Assembly (NCBI RefSeq): GCF_007747795.1
Contig: NZ_CP036275.1
Coordinates: 4,022,001-4,086,000 of the forward strand
DNA length: 64,000 bases
Source of the DNA: Maioricimonas rarisocia
GTDB lineage: Bacteria > Planctomycetota > Planctomycetia > Planctomycetales > Planctomycetaceae
Reading direction: 5' to 3'
Notes under the pieces: model-generated
Databases searched by the model: none
The model's input: only the letters and a program-made list of their open reading frames with translations
Told to the model about the DNA's origin: nothing
Translations under genes and position numbers: made by a program
Shown here: piece by piece, positions 36,359 through 50,777 of the stretch
How positions within the stretch are numbered: the first letter of the stretch is position 1
How the letters are laid out: each line of letters begins with the position of its first letter

Positions 36359-37489
36359 GTGAGTGCGGACGCCGGCACAGGATCCGTTTCCGTCGACCTG
36401 GCGGAACGGTCATACGAGATTCTCATCGGCGGCGGACTGCTGCCTGAAGCCGGCCGTCTTGTCGGAGACTGGCTGTCGAAGCGGTACGGAGCGTCGGGGA
36501 AACTGGCGGCTGTCGTCACCGATCGCAATGTGGCCGCGCACGCCTCGCGAGTTACGGCGGGGCTGCACGACGCGGGTTTCCAGACCGAAACGGTCATTCT
36601 CGAACCGGGTGAGAAATCGAAGTCGCTGCCGGTCATCGCCTCAATCTACGACCGTCTGGTCGACATGAAGGCGGATCGCAAGACGGTGCTCGTCGCGGTC
36701 GGCGGGGGAGTCGTTGGCGATGCTGCCGGCTTTGCTGCAGCCAGCTACGCCCGGGGCATCCCGTTCGTCCAGGTTCCGACGACGCTGCTGGCGGACGTGG
36801 ACAGCTCGGTCGGCGGCAAGGTGGGGATCAATCACCCGCTGGCGAAGAACCTGATCGGCGCGTTCCATCAGCCGCTCGGTGTGGTGATCGACACCGAGGT
36901 GCTCTCCACCCTTCCTGACCGGGATTACCGGGCCGGGATGGCCGAAGTGGTCAAGTACGGCGTCATCCAGGACGCGGAGTTCTTCGGCTGGCTGGAAGAG
37001 AATGCCGACATTCTGAACGAGCGAAACGGGGACGCGCTGCGGCACGCGATTACTCGCAGTTGCCGACTGAAAGCGGACGTCGTCGAGAAGGACGAATACG
37101 AACGGACCGGTCTGCGGGCGATCCTCAATTACGGCCACACGTTCGCTCATGCGTTTGAAGCCCTCGCTGGCTACGGCGAGCTGCTGCACGGCGAAGCGGT
37201 CGCGATCGGCATGATCTACGCGAGCCGTCTGGCGGAACGACTGGGCCGGATCGGTGCCGAAGACACACGCCGGCAACTGGATCTGCTCGATGCGCTCCAT
37301 CTGCCAACCAGCCTCGTGGGCCGGGCGACTCTCGATGTCGACGACATCCTGGAGCGGATGAAGCTGGACAAGAAGGCCTCCGCCGGCAAGCTGCGGTTCG
37401 TGCTGCCGACGCGGCTGGGCCATGTCGAACTCGTCGATCACGTGCCAACCGACGATGTTCGGGCTGTGCTCGACGAGATGGCGGGCTGA
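36359..37489 (+). CDS. aroB: 3-dehydroquinate synthase
   Basis: A 376-residue enzyme of the shikimate pathway that cyclises DAHP to 3-dehydroquinate using NAD and a divalent metal. Seen: 'TVLVAVGGGVVGDAAGFAAA', 'VPTTLLADVDSSVGGKVGIN', 'GMAEVVKYGVIQD' (metal-binding Glu and active-site Lys), 'LNYGHTFAHAFEALAGYGEL' and 'LHGEAVAIGMIYA' (metal-binding histidines). All catalytic landmarks are intact. GTG 36359 is preferred: GGAG lies 7 nt upstream and the length is normal; the frame opens earlier at 36236 but the extra 41 residues look non-coding. It is the first gene of a plus-strand series but shows no functional link to its neighbours. Confidence 0.95.
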   Translation: MSADAGTGSVSVDLAERSYEILIGGGLLPEAGRLVGDWLSKRYGASGKLAAVVTDRNVAAHASRVTAGLHDAGFQTETVILEPGEKSKSLPVIASIYDRLVDMKADRKTVLVAVGGGVVGDAAGFAAASYARGIPFVQVPTTLLADVDSSVGGKVGINHPLAKNLIGAFHQPLGVVIDTEVLSTLPDRDYRAGMAEVVKYGVIQDAEFFGWLEENADILNERNGDALRHAITRSCRLKADVVEKDEYERTGLRAILNYGHTFAHAFEALAGYGELLHGEAVAIGMIYASRLAERLGRIGAEDTRRQLDLLDALHLPTSLVGRATLDVDDILERMKLDKKASAGKLRFVLPTRLGHVELVDHVPTDDVRAVLDEMAG

Positions 37490-37550
37490 ATCTGAAATCC
37501 ACGGGCCTCGTGCGAACCGGAAACCGTCCGCAGTGACAACAGGCGCAGGT

Positions 37551-40500
37551 ATGCAGTGGCAGTTCTGGATTGATGTCGGGGGGACGTTTACCGACTGTGT
37601 GGCGGTCACCCCCGACGGCGAGATGCGAACGTTCAAGACGCTCAGCTCCGGCGTCACGAAGGGAGACGTGGGCGAACGGGGCGACGACGCGATCGTCGAT
37701 CCTCGCCGTGCGGGAGATCCGCCCGGTTTCTGGTCCGGATACGCAATCCGCTTTCTCGACCCGACGGGAAGTGAGATTTCTACCGGCCGCGTTACGCAGT
37801 TCGATGCCGACAGTGGCGCGCTGACGATCGACGGCGGTATTCCCTCGGGGGTCGAAGCCGGCTGCGTCTACGAGCTGACCTCCGGAGAGGAAGCGCCGAT
37901 CGTCGCCATTCGATATCTGCTCGGGCTGCAACTGGATGAGCCGATCCCGGCAGTCACCGTCCGCTTGGGAACCACCCGCGGCACAAACGCGTTGCTCGAG
38001 CGGAAAGGGGCCCGGACGGCTCTTGTCACGACCCGCGGATTCGCCGACGTCCTGCTGATCGGCAACCAGGACCGGCCGCGGCTGTTCGACCTGGCGATTC
38101 GCAAGCCGGAGCCGCTGTTCACCGAGGTCGTCGAGATCGACGAACGGCTCGATGCGGAAGGCGACGTTCTGACCGCGGTCAACGCGGAGCAGGTCCGGGC
38201 ACAGCTGGCCGATCTGCATTCTCGCGACATCGATTCGATTGCGATCTGTTTGCTGAACTCGTACGTCAATCCGGACCATGAACGCGTCGTCGCGGATGTC
38301 GCGCGCGAAGTCGGCTTCGAGGAAATCAGCGTTTCCAGTCGACTCTCGCCGCTCATCAAGATCGTTTCCCGCGGCGACACGACCGTGATGGACGCGTACC
38401 TGAACCCGATTCTGCGGGAGTACGTCGGCTCGTTGCGTTCGGCTCTGGACGAGGCGAGCAGTCTGCGACTGATGACGTCCGCAGGCGGTCTCGTCGACGC
38501 CGACAGCTTTGTCGGAAAGGACAGCATCCTTTCCGGTCCGGCAGGAGGCGTGATCGGGTTTTCCCGCGTGGCCGAGCAGGCCGGCTTCCCCCGGTCGATC
38601 GGCTTCGACATGGGGGGCACGAGTACCGACGTCTCCCGTTACGACGGGCAGTACGAGCTGGAGTACGAAACGACGAAGGCGGGCGTGCGGGTTGTTTCTC
38701 CCATGCTGGCGATCGAAACCGTCGCGGCCGGCGGAGGCAGCATCTGCGATTTCGATGGCGTGAAGCTGATGGTCGGTCCCGAGAGTGCCGGCGCCGATCC
38801 AGGACCTGCATGTTACGGAGCGGGCGGACCGCTGACGGTCACCGACGTCAATCTGGCTCTGGGGCGGCTGCTGCCGGAGCAGTTCCCGTTCTCTCTCGAC
38901 GAACAGGCGGTCTGGCAGCGGCTGGAAACACTGTGCAACCGCATCGCCGAATCTCCGCTGGGTAAAACGTACACGCCGGTCGAGCTGGCCCAGGGATTTG
39001 TCGACATCGCGAATGCCAACATGGTGCGGGCCATTCGCCGCATCTCGGTCGCGCGAGGTTACGATCCGGGCGATTACGCTCTGGTGACGTTCGGCGGAGC
39101 CGGCGGTCAGCATGCCTGTGCGATCGCCCGATCGCTGGGAACGCACCAGATTCTGCTGCATCCGTATGCGGGCATCCTCAGTGCCTACGGCATGGGGCTG
39201 GCGGACGTGCGACGCTTCGGCGAGCAGTCGGTGCTGAAGACCTGTTCGGCCGACACGCTCGAGGAGATCGAACCCGCGTTCCAGCAACTCGAAGAACGGC
39301 TGCGTGACGACGTCATTGCCGAGGGAGTTCCTGCCGATCAGGTCCAGCCGGGGCGGCGTTCGCTCGACATGCGGTACGTGGGGGTCGAGTCGACGATCAA
39401 CGTCCCGTTGCCCGAGGATGGCAACTACGCAGCTCGCTACGAAGAACTGCACGAACAGTTGTACGGCTACCGTCACACCGGTCGAGGCATCGAGATCGTC
39501 GCCCAGCGGATGGAAGTCATCGGGCACCTGCCGCACGCCAGCGTCCCGCCGCAGCCGCTCAAGCAGCGATTCCCGGAGCCGAGTCGCGTGACAGAAACGT
39601 GGTTCGCCGGCGAGAAACGGTCGACCGGCGTCTACCTGCGCAGCGATCTGCAGCCGGGGGACGAGTTCGCCGGACCGGCGATTCTCTGCGAGCCGACGTC
39701 GACGATCGTGGTCGAGCCGGGTTTCTCGGCAAGCGTGCGGGAGCGCGGCGAGATCGTGCTGAGCGACGTCCGCCAACCGGAAGACTCTTCCGGGTCGTCG
39801 GATCGCGAGACCGGCGTGACGACCGAAGCCGATCCGGTCCTGCTGGAAATCTTCAACAACCTGTTCGCGTCGATCGCCGAGCAGATGGGCGTAACGCTCC
39901 GCAAGACGTCGATCTCGACAAACGTCAAAGAGCGGCTGGACTTCAGCTGTGCGATCTTCGACCGACAGGGCGAGCTCGTCGTCAACGCGCCGCACATCCC
40001 GGTGCATCTGGGAGCGATGAGTGAAACCGTCAAGGCGATCATCGCCGACAACCGGACGATCCGGCCGGGAGACGTGTTCGTCACCAACGATCCGTACCGG
40101 GGCGGGTCGCATCTGCCGGACGTGACCGTCATCACGCCGGTAATCGATCGCGAGACCGACGAGATCCTCTTCTTCACCGCCAGCCGGGCCCATCATGCGG
40201 AAATCGGCGGCATCGTCCCGGGCAGCATGCCTCCGTTCTCGAAAAACCTCGCCGAGGAAGGAGTGCTGATCCGCAACTTCCGCCTGGTCGATGGAGGCGA
40301 ATCGCGAGAAAAGGAACTGGAGGAGCTGTTCAAGTCCGGCCGGTATCCGACACGGAATGTTCACGACAATCTGGCGGACATTTCCGCTCAGGTGGCCGCA
40401 AACCAGACCGGTCACCGGCTGCTCGAAGATCTGATCGACCGGTATTCGCTGGCGGTTGTCCAGTCGTACATGGGGCACATCCAGCAGGCCGCGTCGCTCA

Positions 40501-41372
40501 AGATGCGAATGGCCCTCGCACGCCTCGAGGATCGCGAATACGAACGAACCGACCACCTCGACGACGGCTCGCCGATCGCGGTCACGATTACGATCTCCGG
40601 CGAGACGGCGACGGTCGACTTCACCGGCACGGGCCCCGTGCTCGCGACGAATCTGAATGCCAACCGGGCGATCGTCACGGCGGCAGTGCTGTACGTGTTC
40701 CGCTGTCTGATCGACGAGGATATTCCTCTTAACGGCGGCGTCCTCGAACCGGTCGAGATCGTGCTGCCGGAGTGCCTGCTCAACCCACCGGCTTACGATG
40801 ATCCGGCCAAATGCGCGGCCATGGTGGGCGGCAACGTCGAAACGTCGCAGCGGGTCGTCGACGTGCTGCTGGGAGCACTCGGCGTTGCGGCGGCGAGTCA
40901 GGGGACGATGAACAACCTGACGTTTGGCGACGAGCGGTTCGGATATTACGAGACCATCTGTGGCGGCAGCGGCGCGACCGCGAACTCCGACGGAGCCGAC
41001 GCCGTCCATACTCACATGACCAACACGCGGCTGACCGATGCCGAGGTGATGGAGCGTCGTTACCCGGTCCGGGTCCAGGAGTTCTCGATTCGTCGCGGCT
41101 CGGGAGGAAATGGTACGCACCGCGGGGGGGATGGCATCATCCGGCGACTGGAGTTTCTGCGTCCGTTGTCGGTGGCGATGCTCTCGCAACGACGGGCCGA
41201 ATTTCGCCCGTTCGGTCTCAATGGTGGAAGGGACGGAGCCGCCGGCCGGAATCTCCTGCAGCGGGCCGGCCTGAAGGTGGCCGACGACATGGGAGGCTGC
41301 TTTCAGACCGAGGCGGCAGCGGGGGACGTGCTGACGATCGAGACGCCCGGCGGGGGCGGACACGGGGGCTGA
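37551..41372 (+). CDS. Fused hydantoinase A/B, 5-oxoprolinase type
   Basis: A 1,273-residue protein, close to the length of eukaryotic-type ATP-dependent 5-oxoprolinases. Residues 1-720 are the HyuA half with '[20 protein letters not shown]' at the start, '[20 protein letters not shown]', '[20 protein letters not shown]' (ASKHA phosphate motif) and '[20 protein letters not shown]'. A linker follows, then the HyuB half from about residue 765 ('[20 protein letters not shown]', '[20 protein letters not shown]', '[18 protein letters not shown]'). It should open a cyclic amide such as 5-oxoproline or a hydantoin with ATP; which one is not decided by the sequence. ATG 37551 is followed at once by the conserved strand. 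Confidence 0.92.
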   Translation: MQWQFWIDVGGTFTDCVAVTPDGEMRTFKTLSSGVTKGDVGERGDDAIVDPRRAGDPPGFWSGYAIRFLDPTGSEISTGRVTQFDADSGALTIDGGIPSGVEAGCVYELTSGEEAPIVAIRYLLGLQLDEPIPAVTVRLGTTRGTNALLERKGARTALVTTRGFADVLLIGNQDRPRLFDLAIRKPEPLFTEVVEIDERLDAEGDVLTAVNAEQVRAQLADLHSRDIDSIAICLLNSYVNPDHERVVADVAREVGFEEISVSSRLSPLIKIVSRGDTTVMDAYLNPILREYVGSLRSALDEASSLRLMTSAGGLVDADSFVGKDSILSGPAGGVIGFSRVAEQAGFPRSIGFDMGGTSTDVSRYDGQYELEYETTKAGVRVVSPMLAIETVAAGGGSICDFDGVKLMVGPESAGADPGPACYGAGGPLTVTDVNLALGRLLPEQFPFSLDEQAVWQRLETLCNRIAESPLGKTYTPVELAQGFVDIANANMVRAIRRISVARGYDPGDYALVTFGGAGGQHACAIARSLGTHQILLHPYAGILSAYGMGLADVRRFGEQSVLKTCSADTLEEIEPAFQQLEERLRDDVIAEGVPADQVQPGRRSLDMRYVGVESTINVPLPEDGNYAARYEELHEQLYGYRHTGRGIEIVAQRMEVIGHLPHASVPPQPLKQRFPEPSRVTETWFAGEKRSTGVYLRSDLQPGDEFAGPAILCEPTSTIVVEPGFSASVRERGEIVLSDVRQPEDSSGSSDRETGVTTEADPVLLEIFNNLFASIAEQMGVTLRKTSISTNVKERLDFSCAIFDRQGELVVNAPHIPVHLGAMSETVKAIIADNRTIRPGDVFVTNDPYRGGSHLPDVTVITPVIDRETDEILFFTASRAHHAEIGGIVPGSMPPFSKNLAEEGVLIRNFRLVDGGESREKELEELFKSGRYPTRNVHDNLADISAQVAANQTGHRLLEDLIDRYSLAVVQSYMGHIQQAASLKMRMALARLEDREYERTDHLDDGSPIAVTITISGETATVDFTGTGPVLATNLNANRAIVTAAVLYVFRCLIDEDIPLNGGVLEPVEIVLPECLLNPPAYDDPAKCAAMVGGNVETSQRVVDVLLGALGVAAASQGTMNNLTFGDERFGYYETICGGSGATANSDGADAVHTHMTNTRLTDAEVMERRYPVRVQEFSIRRGSGGNGTHRGGDGIIRRLEFLRPLSVAMLSQRRAEFRPFGLNGGRDGAAGRNLLQRAGLKVADDMGGCFQTEAAAGDVLTIETPGGGGHGG

Positions 41373-41519
41373 ACGGACGCCGTTTCGGGGTCGTTGATTG
41401 CGTGCGGGGGGAATCGGGAAGTCGCCGGTTGCGATCATGTTCGGGTCTGCCTACGATCCGACTTGGATCACCCCGTTCGCGGGTGACGTCTCTGAATCGT
41501 TTGCAAGTTGAGGTTCCCG

Positions 41520-42056
41520 GTGCCTGCCAATCGCCAGTCTGAAGTTCAGTCCGCCATCGCCGATGTCGATTTCGACAGCAAGAACTACCAGGTCGAATTC
41601 GAGACCAACAAGGGGACGATCCTGCTGGACCTCTGGCCGGACATTGCCCCGGGACACTGCAAGAACCTGATCGGCCTGGCGAAAATCGGCTTCTACGACG
41701 GAATCATCGTCCACCGTGTCATTCCCGGGTTCGTGCTACAGGCTGGTTGCCCTCTGGGGAACGGAACCGGCGGTCCCGGATACACGATCGACGCCGAATT
41801 CAACGAGCAGCCCCACGAAGCGGGTGTGCTGTCGATGGCCCGTACCAGCGATCCCAACTCGGCCGGCTCGCAGTTCTTCATCTGTCTGGATCGGGTGCCG
41901 CACCTGGACCGCCAGTACACCGGTTTCGGCAAAACCGCAAATGACGAGAGCCTGAAGGTCGTGTTGAGTATCGGCAACGTTCCGACCGACGCCAGCGACC
42001 GTCCGACCGAAGAAGTGAAGATTCTGAGCGGACGCGTCATCGAATCTGAAAAATAG
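41520..42056 (+). CDS. Cyclophilin-type peptidyl-prolyl cis-trans isomerase
   Basis: A 178-residue cyclophilin: 'YQVEFETNKGTILLDLWPDI', 'GFYDGIIVHRVIPGFVLQAG', 'GTGGPGYTIDAEFNEQPHEA', 'GVLSMARTSDPNSAGSQFFI', 'CLDRVPHLDRQYTGFGKTAN'. The catalytic Arg (in HRVIPGF), Gln and the Ser-Gln-Phe-Phe-Ile stretch are present, so isomerase activity is expected. No signal peptide is visible, so it is probably cytoplasmic. GTG 41520 is preferred (GAGG about 7 nt upstream) over the TTG at 41508. The gene follows the hydantoinase gene by 147 bp on the same strand and precedes fbp. Confidence 0.94.
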   Translation: MPANRQSEVQSAIADVDFDSKNYQVEFETNKGTILLDLWPDIAPGHCKNLIGLAKIGFYDGIIVHRVIPGFVLQAGCPLGNGTGGPGYTIDAEFNEQPHEAGVLSMARTSDPNSAGSQFFICLDRVPHLDRQYTGFGKTANDESLKVVLSIGNVPTDASDRPTEEVKILSGRVIESEK

Positions 42057-42128
42057 GCGGTTTGAGACCAACGGCAGCTGCCGGTTCCAGCCGGCGACGT
42101 GTTCATTTCGACCTTCATTTCATCACCA

Positions 42129-43190
<1,062 letters not shown>

Positions 43191-44620
43191 CCAGCCAGGC
43201 GTATGGGATTGGCACTCTCTTCCTGCTGCTGTCGCTGACCATCCTGTTGCTGCCGACACGCTGCGGAGCAGCAGCGCCGACCCGGAATGTGCTTCTGCTG
43301 ATCTCGGACAATCAGAATGCGGCAGACTGCGGATGCTACGGCATCGTGCAGACTCCGAACTTGGACCGACTCGCGGCAGACGGGGTCCGATTCCAGCATG
43401 CGTTCGCGACGACCGCTTCCTGCGGCCCCAGCCGCGCTGTCATCTACACCGGTCTGCAGACGCACGCCAACGGTCAGTACGGGCACGGCCATGGCTACCA
43501 CACCTTTCGGCTGAAGCCGAAGGTCACGACGATCTTTCAGCGAATGCAGCAGGCCGGCTATCGGACTGCGCTGCTCGGCAAGCAGCACGTCACGCCGGCC
43601 GAGGCGTATCCGTTCGACTTTGATCCCCGGATCAGCGGCCGCGACGTCGTCGGCCTCGCCGAAGCCGCCGAAACATTCATCCGCGAATCGGGTGATCAGC
43701 CGTTCTTCCTGACGATCGGCTACAGCGATCCCCATCCGACATCCCGGGAAGGTGACGGCTGGGGCATCGTCCGCGAAGATCCGCGACTCGAGCGGTTGGA
43801 CTACGATCCCGACGAGATCAACGTCCCCGCCTACTTGCCCGACGCGCCGGAGGTCCGCAAGGGGCTCGCCGGCTACTACCAGCAGATCAGTCGCATGGAC
43901 CAGGGGGTTGGCCGCGTGCTGACGATACTGGACGAACTGGGGCATGCCGACGACACGCTGGTCATCTTCACCAGCGACCACGGCTCATCAGAACCGGGCG
44001 CGATGGCGAACCACTACGAGCCGGGCATCCGGGTGCCGTTCATCGTCCGCAAACCGGGTCTGGCAGGCGGTCGTGAATGCAATGGCCTGATGACGCTCGC
44101 TGACATCGTGCCGACGGTCCTCGACTGGACGGGACAAAAGATTCCGGCGGAACTGCACGGTCGCAGCCTGTTGCCGATCCTCGGCACGCCCGATCCGGAA
44201 GGCTGGGACGAGGTTTGTCTGACGCATGTTTGCCATGAAGTGACGATGTACTACCCGATGCGGACGATCCGTACGCGGCGATACAAGCTCATCTGGAACA
44301 TTGCCTGGCGGCTCGAATTCCCGCATCCGATCGACACGCTTGAAAGAGCGACGTGGAACGGCGTCCTCCAGCGGGGTGATACGCACTGCGGTCGCCGGTC
44401 GGTCGATCAGTTGATGTTCCGCGACGAATATGAGCTGTACGATCTCGAGCAGGACCCGGACGAGATTCACAACCTGGCTGGTGTTCCAAAACACCGCGAA
44501 ATCCGCCAGCAACTTGCCGAGCGACTGGAACGGTTCTGTCGCGAGACGGATGACCCGTGGCTGCTGCGACACGATTTCCCGGGAGATGACTTCGGTCGTC
44601 ACGATCGCCGAAAGTAAAGC

Positions 44621-44651
44621 GGCATGCCCGCCCTTCGAAGGCGAGCACGCC
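44621..44651. repeat. Hairpin between convergent genes
   Basis: GGCATGCCCGCC, a self-complementary CTTCGAAG centre, and GGCGAGCACGCC form an imperfect long hairpin just after the sulfatase stop. It resembles the stem of the terminator at 8163 but has no T-run. It could end transcripts from both sides of this convergent gene pair. Confidence 0.55.
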
Positions 44652-44693
44652 ACACCGGCTCAAATGTCCGCTATCACTCTGGTCGGTTGCCGC

Positions 44694-45605
44694 TCAGCCG
44701 GCATCCCACTTGAGTGAATGCAGCCCGAGTGCAATCGACCGCAATCGGGTTTCGGTCGTATCCGCCCGCGACATGAAGATGACCGGGCAGGCCGCCCCCC
44801 ACAGGACGCCGCCGAAGCGGCAGTCCGCAGCGTACATCAGGGCTTTCACAGTCAGGTTGGCCGAAAGCAGATTCGGGAACAGCATGGCGTCGGCAGCGCC
44901 GGTGACGTCTCCTTCAATCTGCTTCTTCTCGCCGGCGTCGGTCGAGTAGGCCAGGTCGAACGAGAGTGGCCCCTGCACATTGCAGTCGCCGTACTGACCA
45001 GTCGCGGCCTTCTGGGCCAGCCGGGCCGCCTCTTCGGTATCCGGCAGTGCACCGCTGACCTTCTCGGAGGCAGACATGACGGCGACGCGCGGAGATGTCA
45101 GGCCGAGCAGGTGGGCCACGTCGACCAGGCTGCGGAGGATGTCCTCCTTCTGAGCGAACGAGGGCTCGATGGTGACTCCGGTATCAGCCAGCAGAAACCG
45201 CCGCTGGTCCCGGAGAATCTCCATCAGGACGACCTGGCAGATCGTCCGTTCGGTTCGCAGGCCGTTTTCGCGATCCAGGACGGCTTTCATCAGAGCCGGC
45301 GTGGCGATCTGGCCTTTCATGAGCAGACGTGCCTCACCGGCACGGACAGCGGCGACGGCTGCCTCGGCCGAGGTGCCGTCGTCCTCGATGATGTGAAACG
45401 GCGTGAGGTCGAGCTCGAGCTGATCGGCCACGCGACGGATGTCGTCGGCCTGACCGGTGACGATGGGCTCGACCCAGCCGCGAGACTCCGCGGTCGCGAG
45501 GGCCTGCAGAACAGTCGGATCCGCGCCGCCTGCCGCGGCGACCGGGATACGCCGGGACTCGGCATCGGCCGCAGCGAACAGTTCGTCGAACGATCGGATC
45601 GGCAT
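44694..45605 (-). CDS. Phosphate acetyl/butyryltransferase family protein
   Basis: A 303-residue PTA/PTB-family protein: 'MPIRSFDELFAAADAESRRI', 'GEARLLMKGQIATPALMKAV', 'LLADTGVTIEPSFAQKEDIL', 'SPRVAVMSASEKVSGALPDT', 'GDVTGAADAMLFPNLLSANL', 'ADCRFGGVLWGAACPVIFMS'. The length and the MKG(Q/N)I motif fit the shorter phosphate butyryltransferase-like group, which interconverts acyl-CoA and acyl phosphate. No acyl kinase gene is adjacent, so the energy-conserving partner is not visible here. ATG 45605 follows GGAGG by 8 nt. The gene lies downstream of the enoyl-CoA hydratase gene on the same strand (109 bp apart), which may place both in short-chain acyl-CoA metabolism. Confidence 0.88.
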   Translation of the reverse strand: MPIRSFDELFAAADAESRRIPVAAAGGADPTVLQALATAESRGWVEPIVTGQADDIRRVADQLELDLTPFHIIEDDGTSAEAAVAAVRAGEARLLMKGQIATPALMKAVLDRENGLRTERTICQVVLMEILRDQRRFLLADTGVTIEPSFAQKEDILRSLVDVAHLLGLTSPRVAVMSASEKVSGALPDTEEAARLAQKAATGQYGDCNVQGPLSFDLAYSTDAGEKKQIEGDVTGAADAMLFPNLLSANLTVKALMYAADCRFGGVLWGAACPVIFMSRADTTETRLRSIALGLHSLKWDAG

Positions 45606-45714
45606 ACCACACACCTCCAGAATCGACTGCCGGTCCGCTGCAGGGCCCCGCGCGATTGCCGCCTCCCCGACCGGCTGCGTGCACCCGCGAACCGGCTCGG
45701 GATATCGGGGAGAC

Positions 45715-46521
<807 letters not shown>

Positions 46522-46535
46522 CGCTGTCGTCGCAG

Positions 46536-47908
<1,373 letters not shown>

Positions 47909-47992
47909 ACTTGCCCGGACGGCTCCGGGAAGACTGTCAGCGGACGACCGAGTGTGGCCGTTTTCCGCCGAATGCGGCCGTGCCGGGACGCC

Positions 47993-49276
47993 TCAGAAAC
48001 TCCAGCCGTCCGGCAGTGCGGTCCCCTTCGGAACCACCACGATTCCATCGCGGATCAGAAGTGGCCCATGTTCGCTATCGGCCGCGGCCCCTTCCGGGAG
48101 CCGGATGGTCACATTGCGGCCGATGCGGCAGTCCTTGTCGACAATAGCCCGTTCGATGACGGTGCCGGCCCCGATCCCGAGCGGTGGAACGCCTTCGGGA
48201 GCACACTGGGCACGCCGGTCATCCTGGTAGTAGTCGGCTCCCATCAGCACCGAATCACGAATCGTCGCATCCGGTCCGATCGAACACCTCAGCCCGACGA
48301 GACTGTTTTCGATGACGGCCCCCTGTTCGATCTCACAGCCATCGGCGACGAGGCTGCTGATGATCGTCGCACCGTCGATGCGTGTGGGCGGCAGGAATCG
48401 AGGTCGCGTGTAGATGGGGGAATCGGCGACATCGATCGGAAACGGCGGGTTCTTGCTGGCCAGGTCGAGATTGGCCTGGAAGAACGCTCCGATCGTCCCG
48501 ATGTCCTCCCAGTAACCGTCAAACAGATGCACCTGCACGTGACGGGCGCGAATGGCGGCAGGAAAGACCTCGCGGCCGAAATCTTCGTAATCTGTCTTCT
48601 CGAGCAGGTCGACGAGCGTCTCGCGGTTGAACAGATAGATGCCCATGCTCGCCAGACATTCGCGCCCCTTGCTCTCGATGCCGCGGGCGTCGAGCCAGGC
48701 CGGGTCGGTCCGTACGATCTCGAGTTCTTCGGGGGTCTGGGGTTTTTCGAGAAAGCCTTCAACCCGACCGTCGTCGTTGAGCCGCATGATGCCGAACGCC
48801 CGCGCCTGTTCGTTGTCGATCGGCAGTCCTGCGATCGTAACGTCGGCGTCGGCTTCCTGATGGGTCTTGATCATCTCTTCGAAGTTCATTCGATAGAGCT
48901 GATCGCCCGAGAGAATCAGGACGTAGTCGATATCCGCCTGCTGGATATACCGCAGATGCTTGCGGACCGCGTCGGCCGTCCCCTGATACCAGTCGGCCCC
49001 CTCATTGGTCTGCTGGGCAGCGAGGATCTCGACGAACCCGCGACTGAACGGGTCAAAGTGGAACGTCTGCCGAATATGCCGGTGCAGACTGACCGAATTG
49101 AACTGCGTCAGCAGGTAGATCCGGTTGATCCCGCTGTTGATACAGTTCGATATCGGAATATCGATCAGTCGGTACTTCCCCGCGAGGGGAACGGCCGGCT
49201 TGGAGCGATAGGCAGTCAGGGGCATCAAACGCGTGCCCTTGCCGCCTCCGAGGATGAGACAGGCAACGTTTTTCAT
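47993..49276 (-). CDS. glgC: Glucose-1-phosphate adenylyltransferase
   Basis: A 427-residue ADP-glucose pyrophosphorylase: 'MKNVACLILGGGKGTRLMPL', 'TAYRSKPAVPLAGKYRLIDI', 'PISNCINSGINRIYLLTQFN', 'GTADAVRKHLRYI', 'YVLILSGDQLYRMNFEEMIK', 'VEGFLEKPQTPEELE' (glucose-1-phosphate Lys), 'GYWEDIGTIGAFFQANLDLA', then a left-handed beta-helix tail ('IEQGAVIENSLVGLRCSIGP'). It supplies ADP-glucose for glycogen synthesis and is usually allosterically controlled. The QTxEG-type variant is close to plant and cyanobacterial forms, not the shorter enteric type. ATG 49276 begins the conserved sequence; the ribosome site is weak. No other glycogen gene is adjacent. Confidence 0.94.
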   Translation of the reverse strand: MKNVACLILGGGKGTRLMPLTAYRSKPAVPLAGKYRLIDIPISNCINSGINRIYLLTQFNSVSLHRHIRQTFHFDPFSRGFVEILAAQQTNEGADWYQGTADAVRKHLRYIQQADIDYVLILSGDQLYRMNFEEMIKTHQEADADVTIAGLPIDNEQARAFGIMRLNDDGRVEGFLEKPQTPEELEIVRTDPAWLDARGIESKGRECLASMGIYLFNRETLVDLLEKTDYEDFGREVFPAAIRARHVQVHLFDGYWEDIGTIGAFFQANLDLASKNPPFPIDVADSPIYTRPRFLPPTRIDGATIISSLVADGCEIEQGAVIENSLVGLRCSIGPDATIRDSVLMGADYYQDDRRAQCAPEGVPPLGIGAGTVIERAIVDKDCRIGRNVTIRLPEGAAADSEHGPLLIRDGIVVVPKGTALPDGWSF

Positions 49277-49490
49277 AGCCTGATAGAGAATCAGAGTTGG
49301 CCTGAGTTTTCAAGGCCAACTCTCGCGGACGGGCCAACAAGCCTCAAACCTGTCGCCCGTCGGGGCCGACCGCTCCAGTGAGGATGACTTTCGCGACCGT
49401 ACGGCGGCTCGGTTCGAAAGGAAGCCGGGCCGCTCCGCCGCCTGTCTCGCGGCGCCCAGTTTTGCCGCGAGGTGGTCGGGGCAATCCCGA

Positions 49491-50777
49491 CTACTTGAAG
49501 CGGAGTTCACCCCCCACGAACAGTCCCTGAATGATCAGGTCCTGCCGTTCTTCCTGCTGGTAGACAATCCCCGGCGGGTTTCCGACCCCGGCATCGTCGT
49601 ACACGATGTTGCTGTAGGGCCGAGACACCTCAGCGGCGAGCATCAGTTCGTACCCGACGAAGACGGAGAGGTGATGCGTGAGGTGCACGCGAGCGTAAGC
49701 CGACACATTGAACATCGGAGCGAAGTCGGAGTCTTCGTCGCCGGTGACGTTGCGGAGGATGTTTCCGCTGGCGTCGGTCGGTTCGAAGATCTGCTCTGCG
49801 AGCACCTGATCGCTGTGCCGGTTGAACCCGAAGGTGAACTTCGGCTCGACACCGAGCGTGAAGCGTTCGTGCTGCATTTCGGCCCGAAAGCCGACCTGCG
49901 GCCCGAAGAGATTGTTCTCCGAGCGGGACCGGATCTGCGGGTTGGTCATCGTCACATCGTCGGAACCGCGGATCTGCAGTTCTTCGTCGAGCCGCATGTA
50001 GCGGAAACCGGCAATCGGCTGGAAGACGATCGGCTGATTGGGCGTGATCGGACTGAAGACGAAATTGCCCTCGGTTCCCATCAGGTTGGACCGGAAGTTC
50101 GCGTTGTAGCCGTTGTCGAACAGTACCAGTCGATCGTCCGCCGGAGTGCCGTTGTTTCGCAGCGACACGGCCGGAATGATGACCGTTCCTGTCGCAGCAT
50201 CGACCTGCGGACTGATGCGGAGCCGCCAGTTCGACTGTTCGAGCCCCCACACGTTGGCTTCCAGCGAGCCGACGCGGGTCGGGATGCCGAAGCTGCCCCG
50301 AATACCGTTCTGGCTGCCGAAGTCGGCTCCGGCCATGGTGGGGACAAAGGCGATCGTGTTGGGGCGGGCACGGCCACGTCCGACGGCAGGGACACCTGCG
50401 GTGGCGTCGAGTGTCGCCATGGGAGCTCCGAGAAGCTGTCCGCCAGGATCGCTGACGGACCAGTTGAGATACTCCAGGCGAATCCACGCCCGGGCCATGG
50501 TGTCGCGAATGCTCTGGTCGAGCATCGACTCATGGTCGTAGAGGAAGCCCCGGTCCGGAGGCAGTAGTTCGTGAACCGTCGGACTCACGCCCCCCTGCAT
50601 GCCCATTCCGGGCGGTGGTGCCGCGTGATAACCGCCACCATGAAAAGGGGCATGATGGAACCCGGCGGGAGCGATCGCGGACGGTCCGCCCGAGGCGTAC
50701 GGCGTCTGGGCCGTCGCAACCAGGGGGGATGCGAAAAGGGCCGCGATCAGGATCCCGAATGTCAACCGCCGGAGCAT
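49491..50777 (-). CDS. BBP7-family outer membrane beta-barrel protein
   Basis: A 428-residue protein with a signal peptide (MLRRLTFGILIAALFASPLV). After a Pro/Gly/His-rich segment (residues 25-70) come alternating beta-strands with many aromatic ends: 'RAWIRLEYLNWSVSDPGGQL', 'GIRGSFGIPTRVGSLEANVW', 'GFRYMRLDEELQIRG', 'GPQVGFRAEMQHERFTLGVE', ending 'IIQGLFVGGELRFK' with a terminal aromatic-containing strand. This fits the planctomycete BBP7 family (formerly DUF1551). It is probably a pore or structural protein of the outer membrane; cargo unknown. AGGGAAGG lies directly upstream of ATG 50777. It is a single gene between glgC and the MazG-like gene. Confidence 0.88.
   Translation of the reverse strand: MLRRLTFGILIAALFASPLVATAQTPYASGGPSAIAPAGFHHAPFHGGGYHAAPPPGMGMQGGVSPTVHELLPPDRGFLYDHESMLDQSIRDTMARAWIRLEYLNWSVSDPGGQLLGAPMATLDATAGVPAVGRGRARPNTIAFVPTMAGADFGSQNGIRGSFGIPTRVGSLEANVWGLEQSNWRLRISPQVDAATGTVIIPAVSLRNNGTPADDRLVLFDNGYNANFRSNLMGTEGNFVFSPITPNQPIVFQPIAGFRYMRLDEELQIRGSDDVTMTNPQIRSRSENNLFGPQVGFRAEMQHERFTLGVEPKFTFGFNRHSDQVLAEQIFEPTDASGNILRNVTGDEDSDFAPMFNVSAYARVHLTHHLSVFVGYELMLAAEVSRPYSNIVYDDAGVGNPPGIVYQQEERQDLIIQGLFVGGELRFK

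Noticed and set aside
37125-41438. A 1,437-codon open frame on the minus strand opposite the hydantoinase gene
   Set aside because: It is exactly antisense to a gene with clear domain matches, reads as Arg/Asp/Val-rich sequence without domains, and has no ribosome site. Long antisense frames follow from the strong GC bias at third codon positions.
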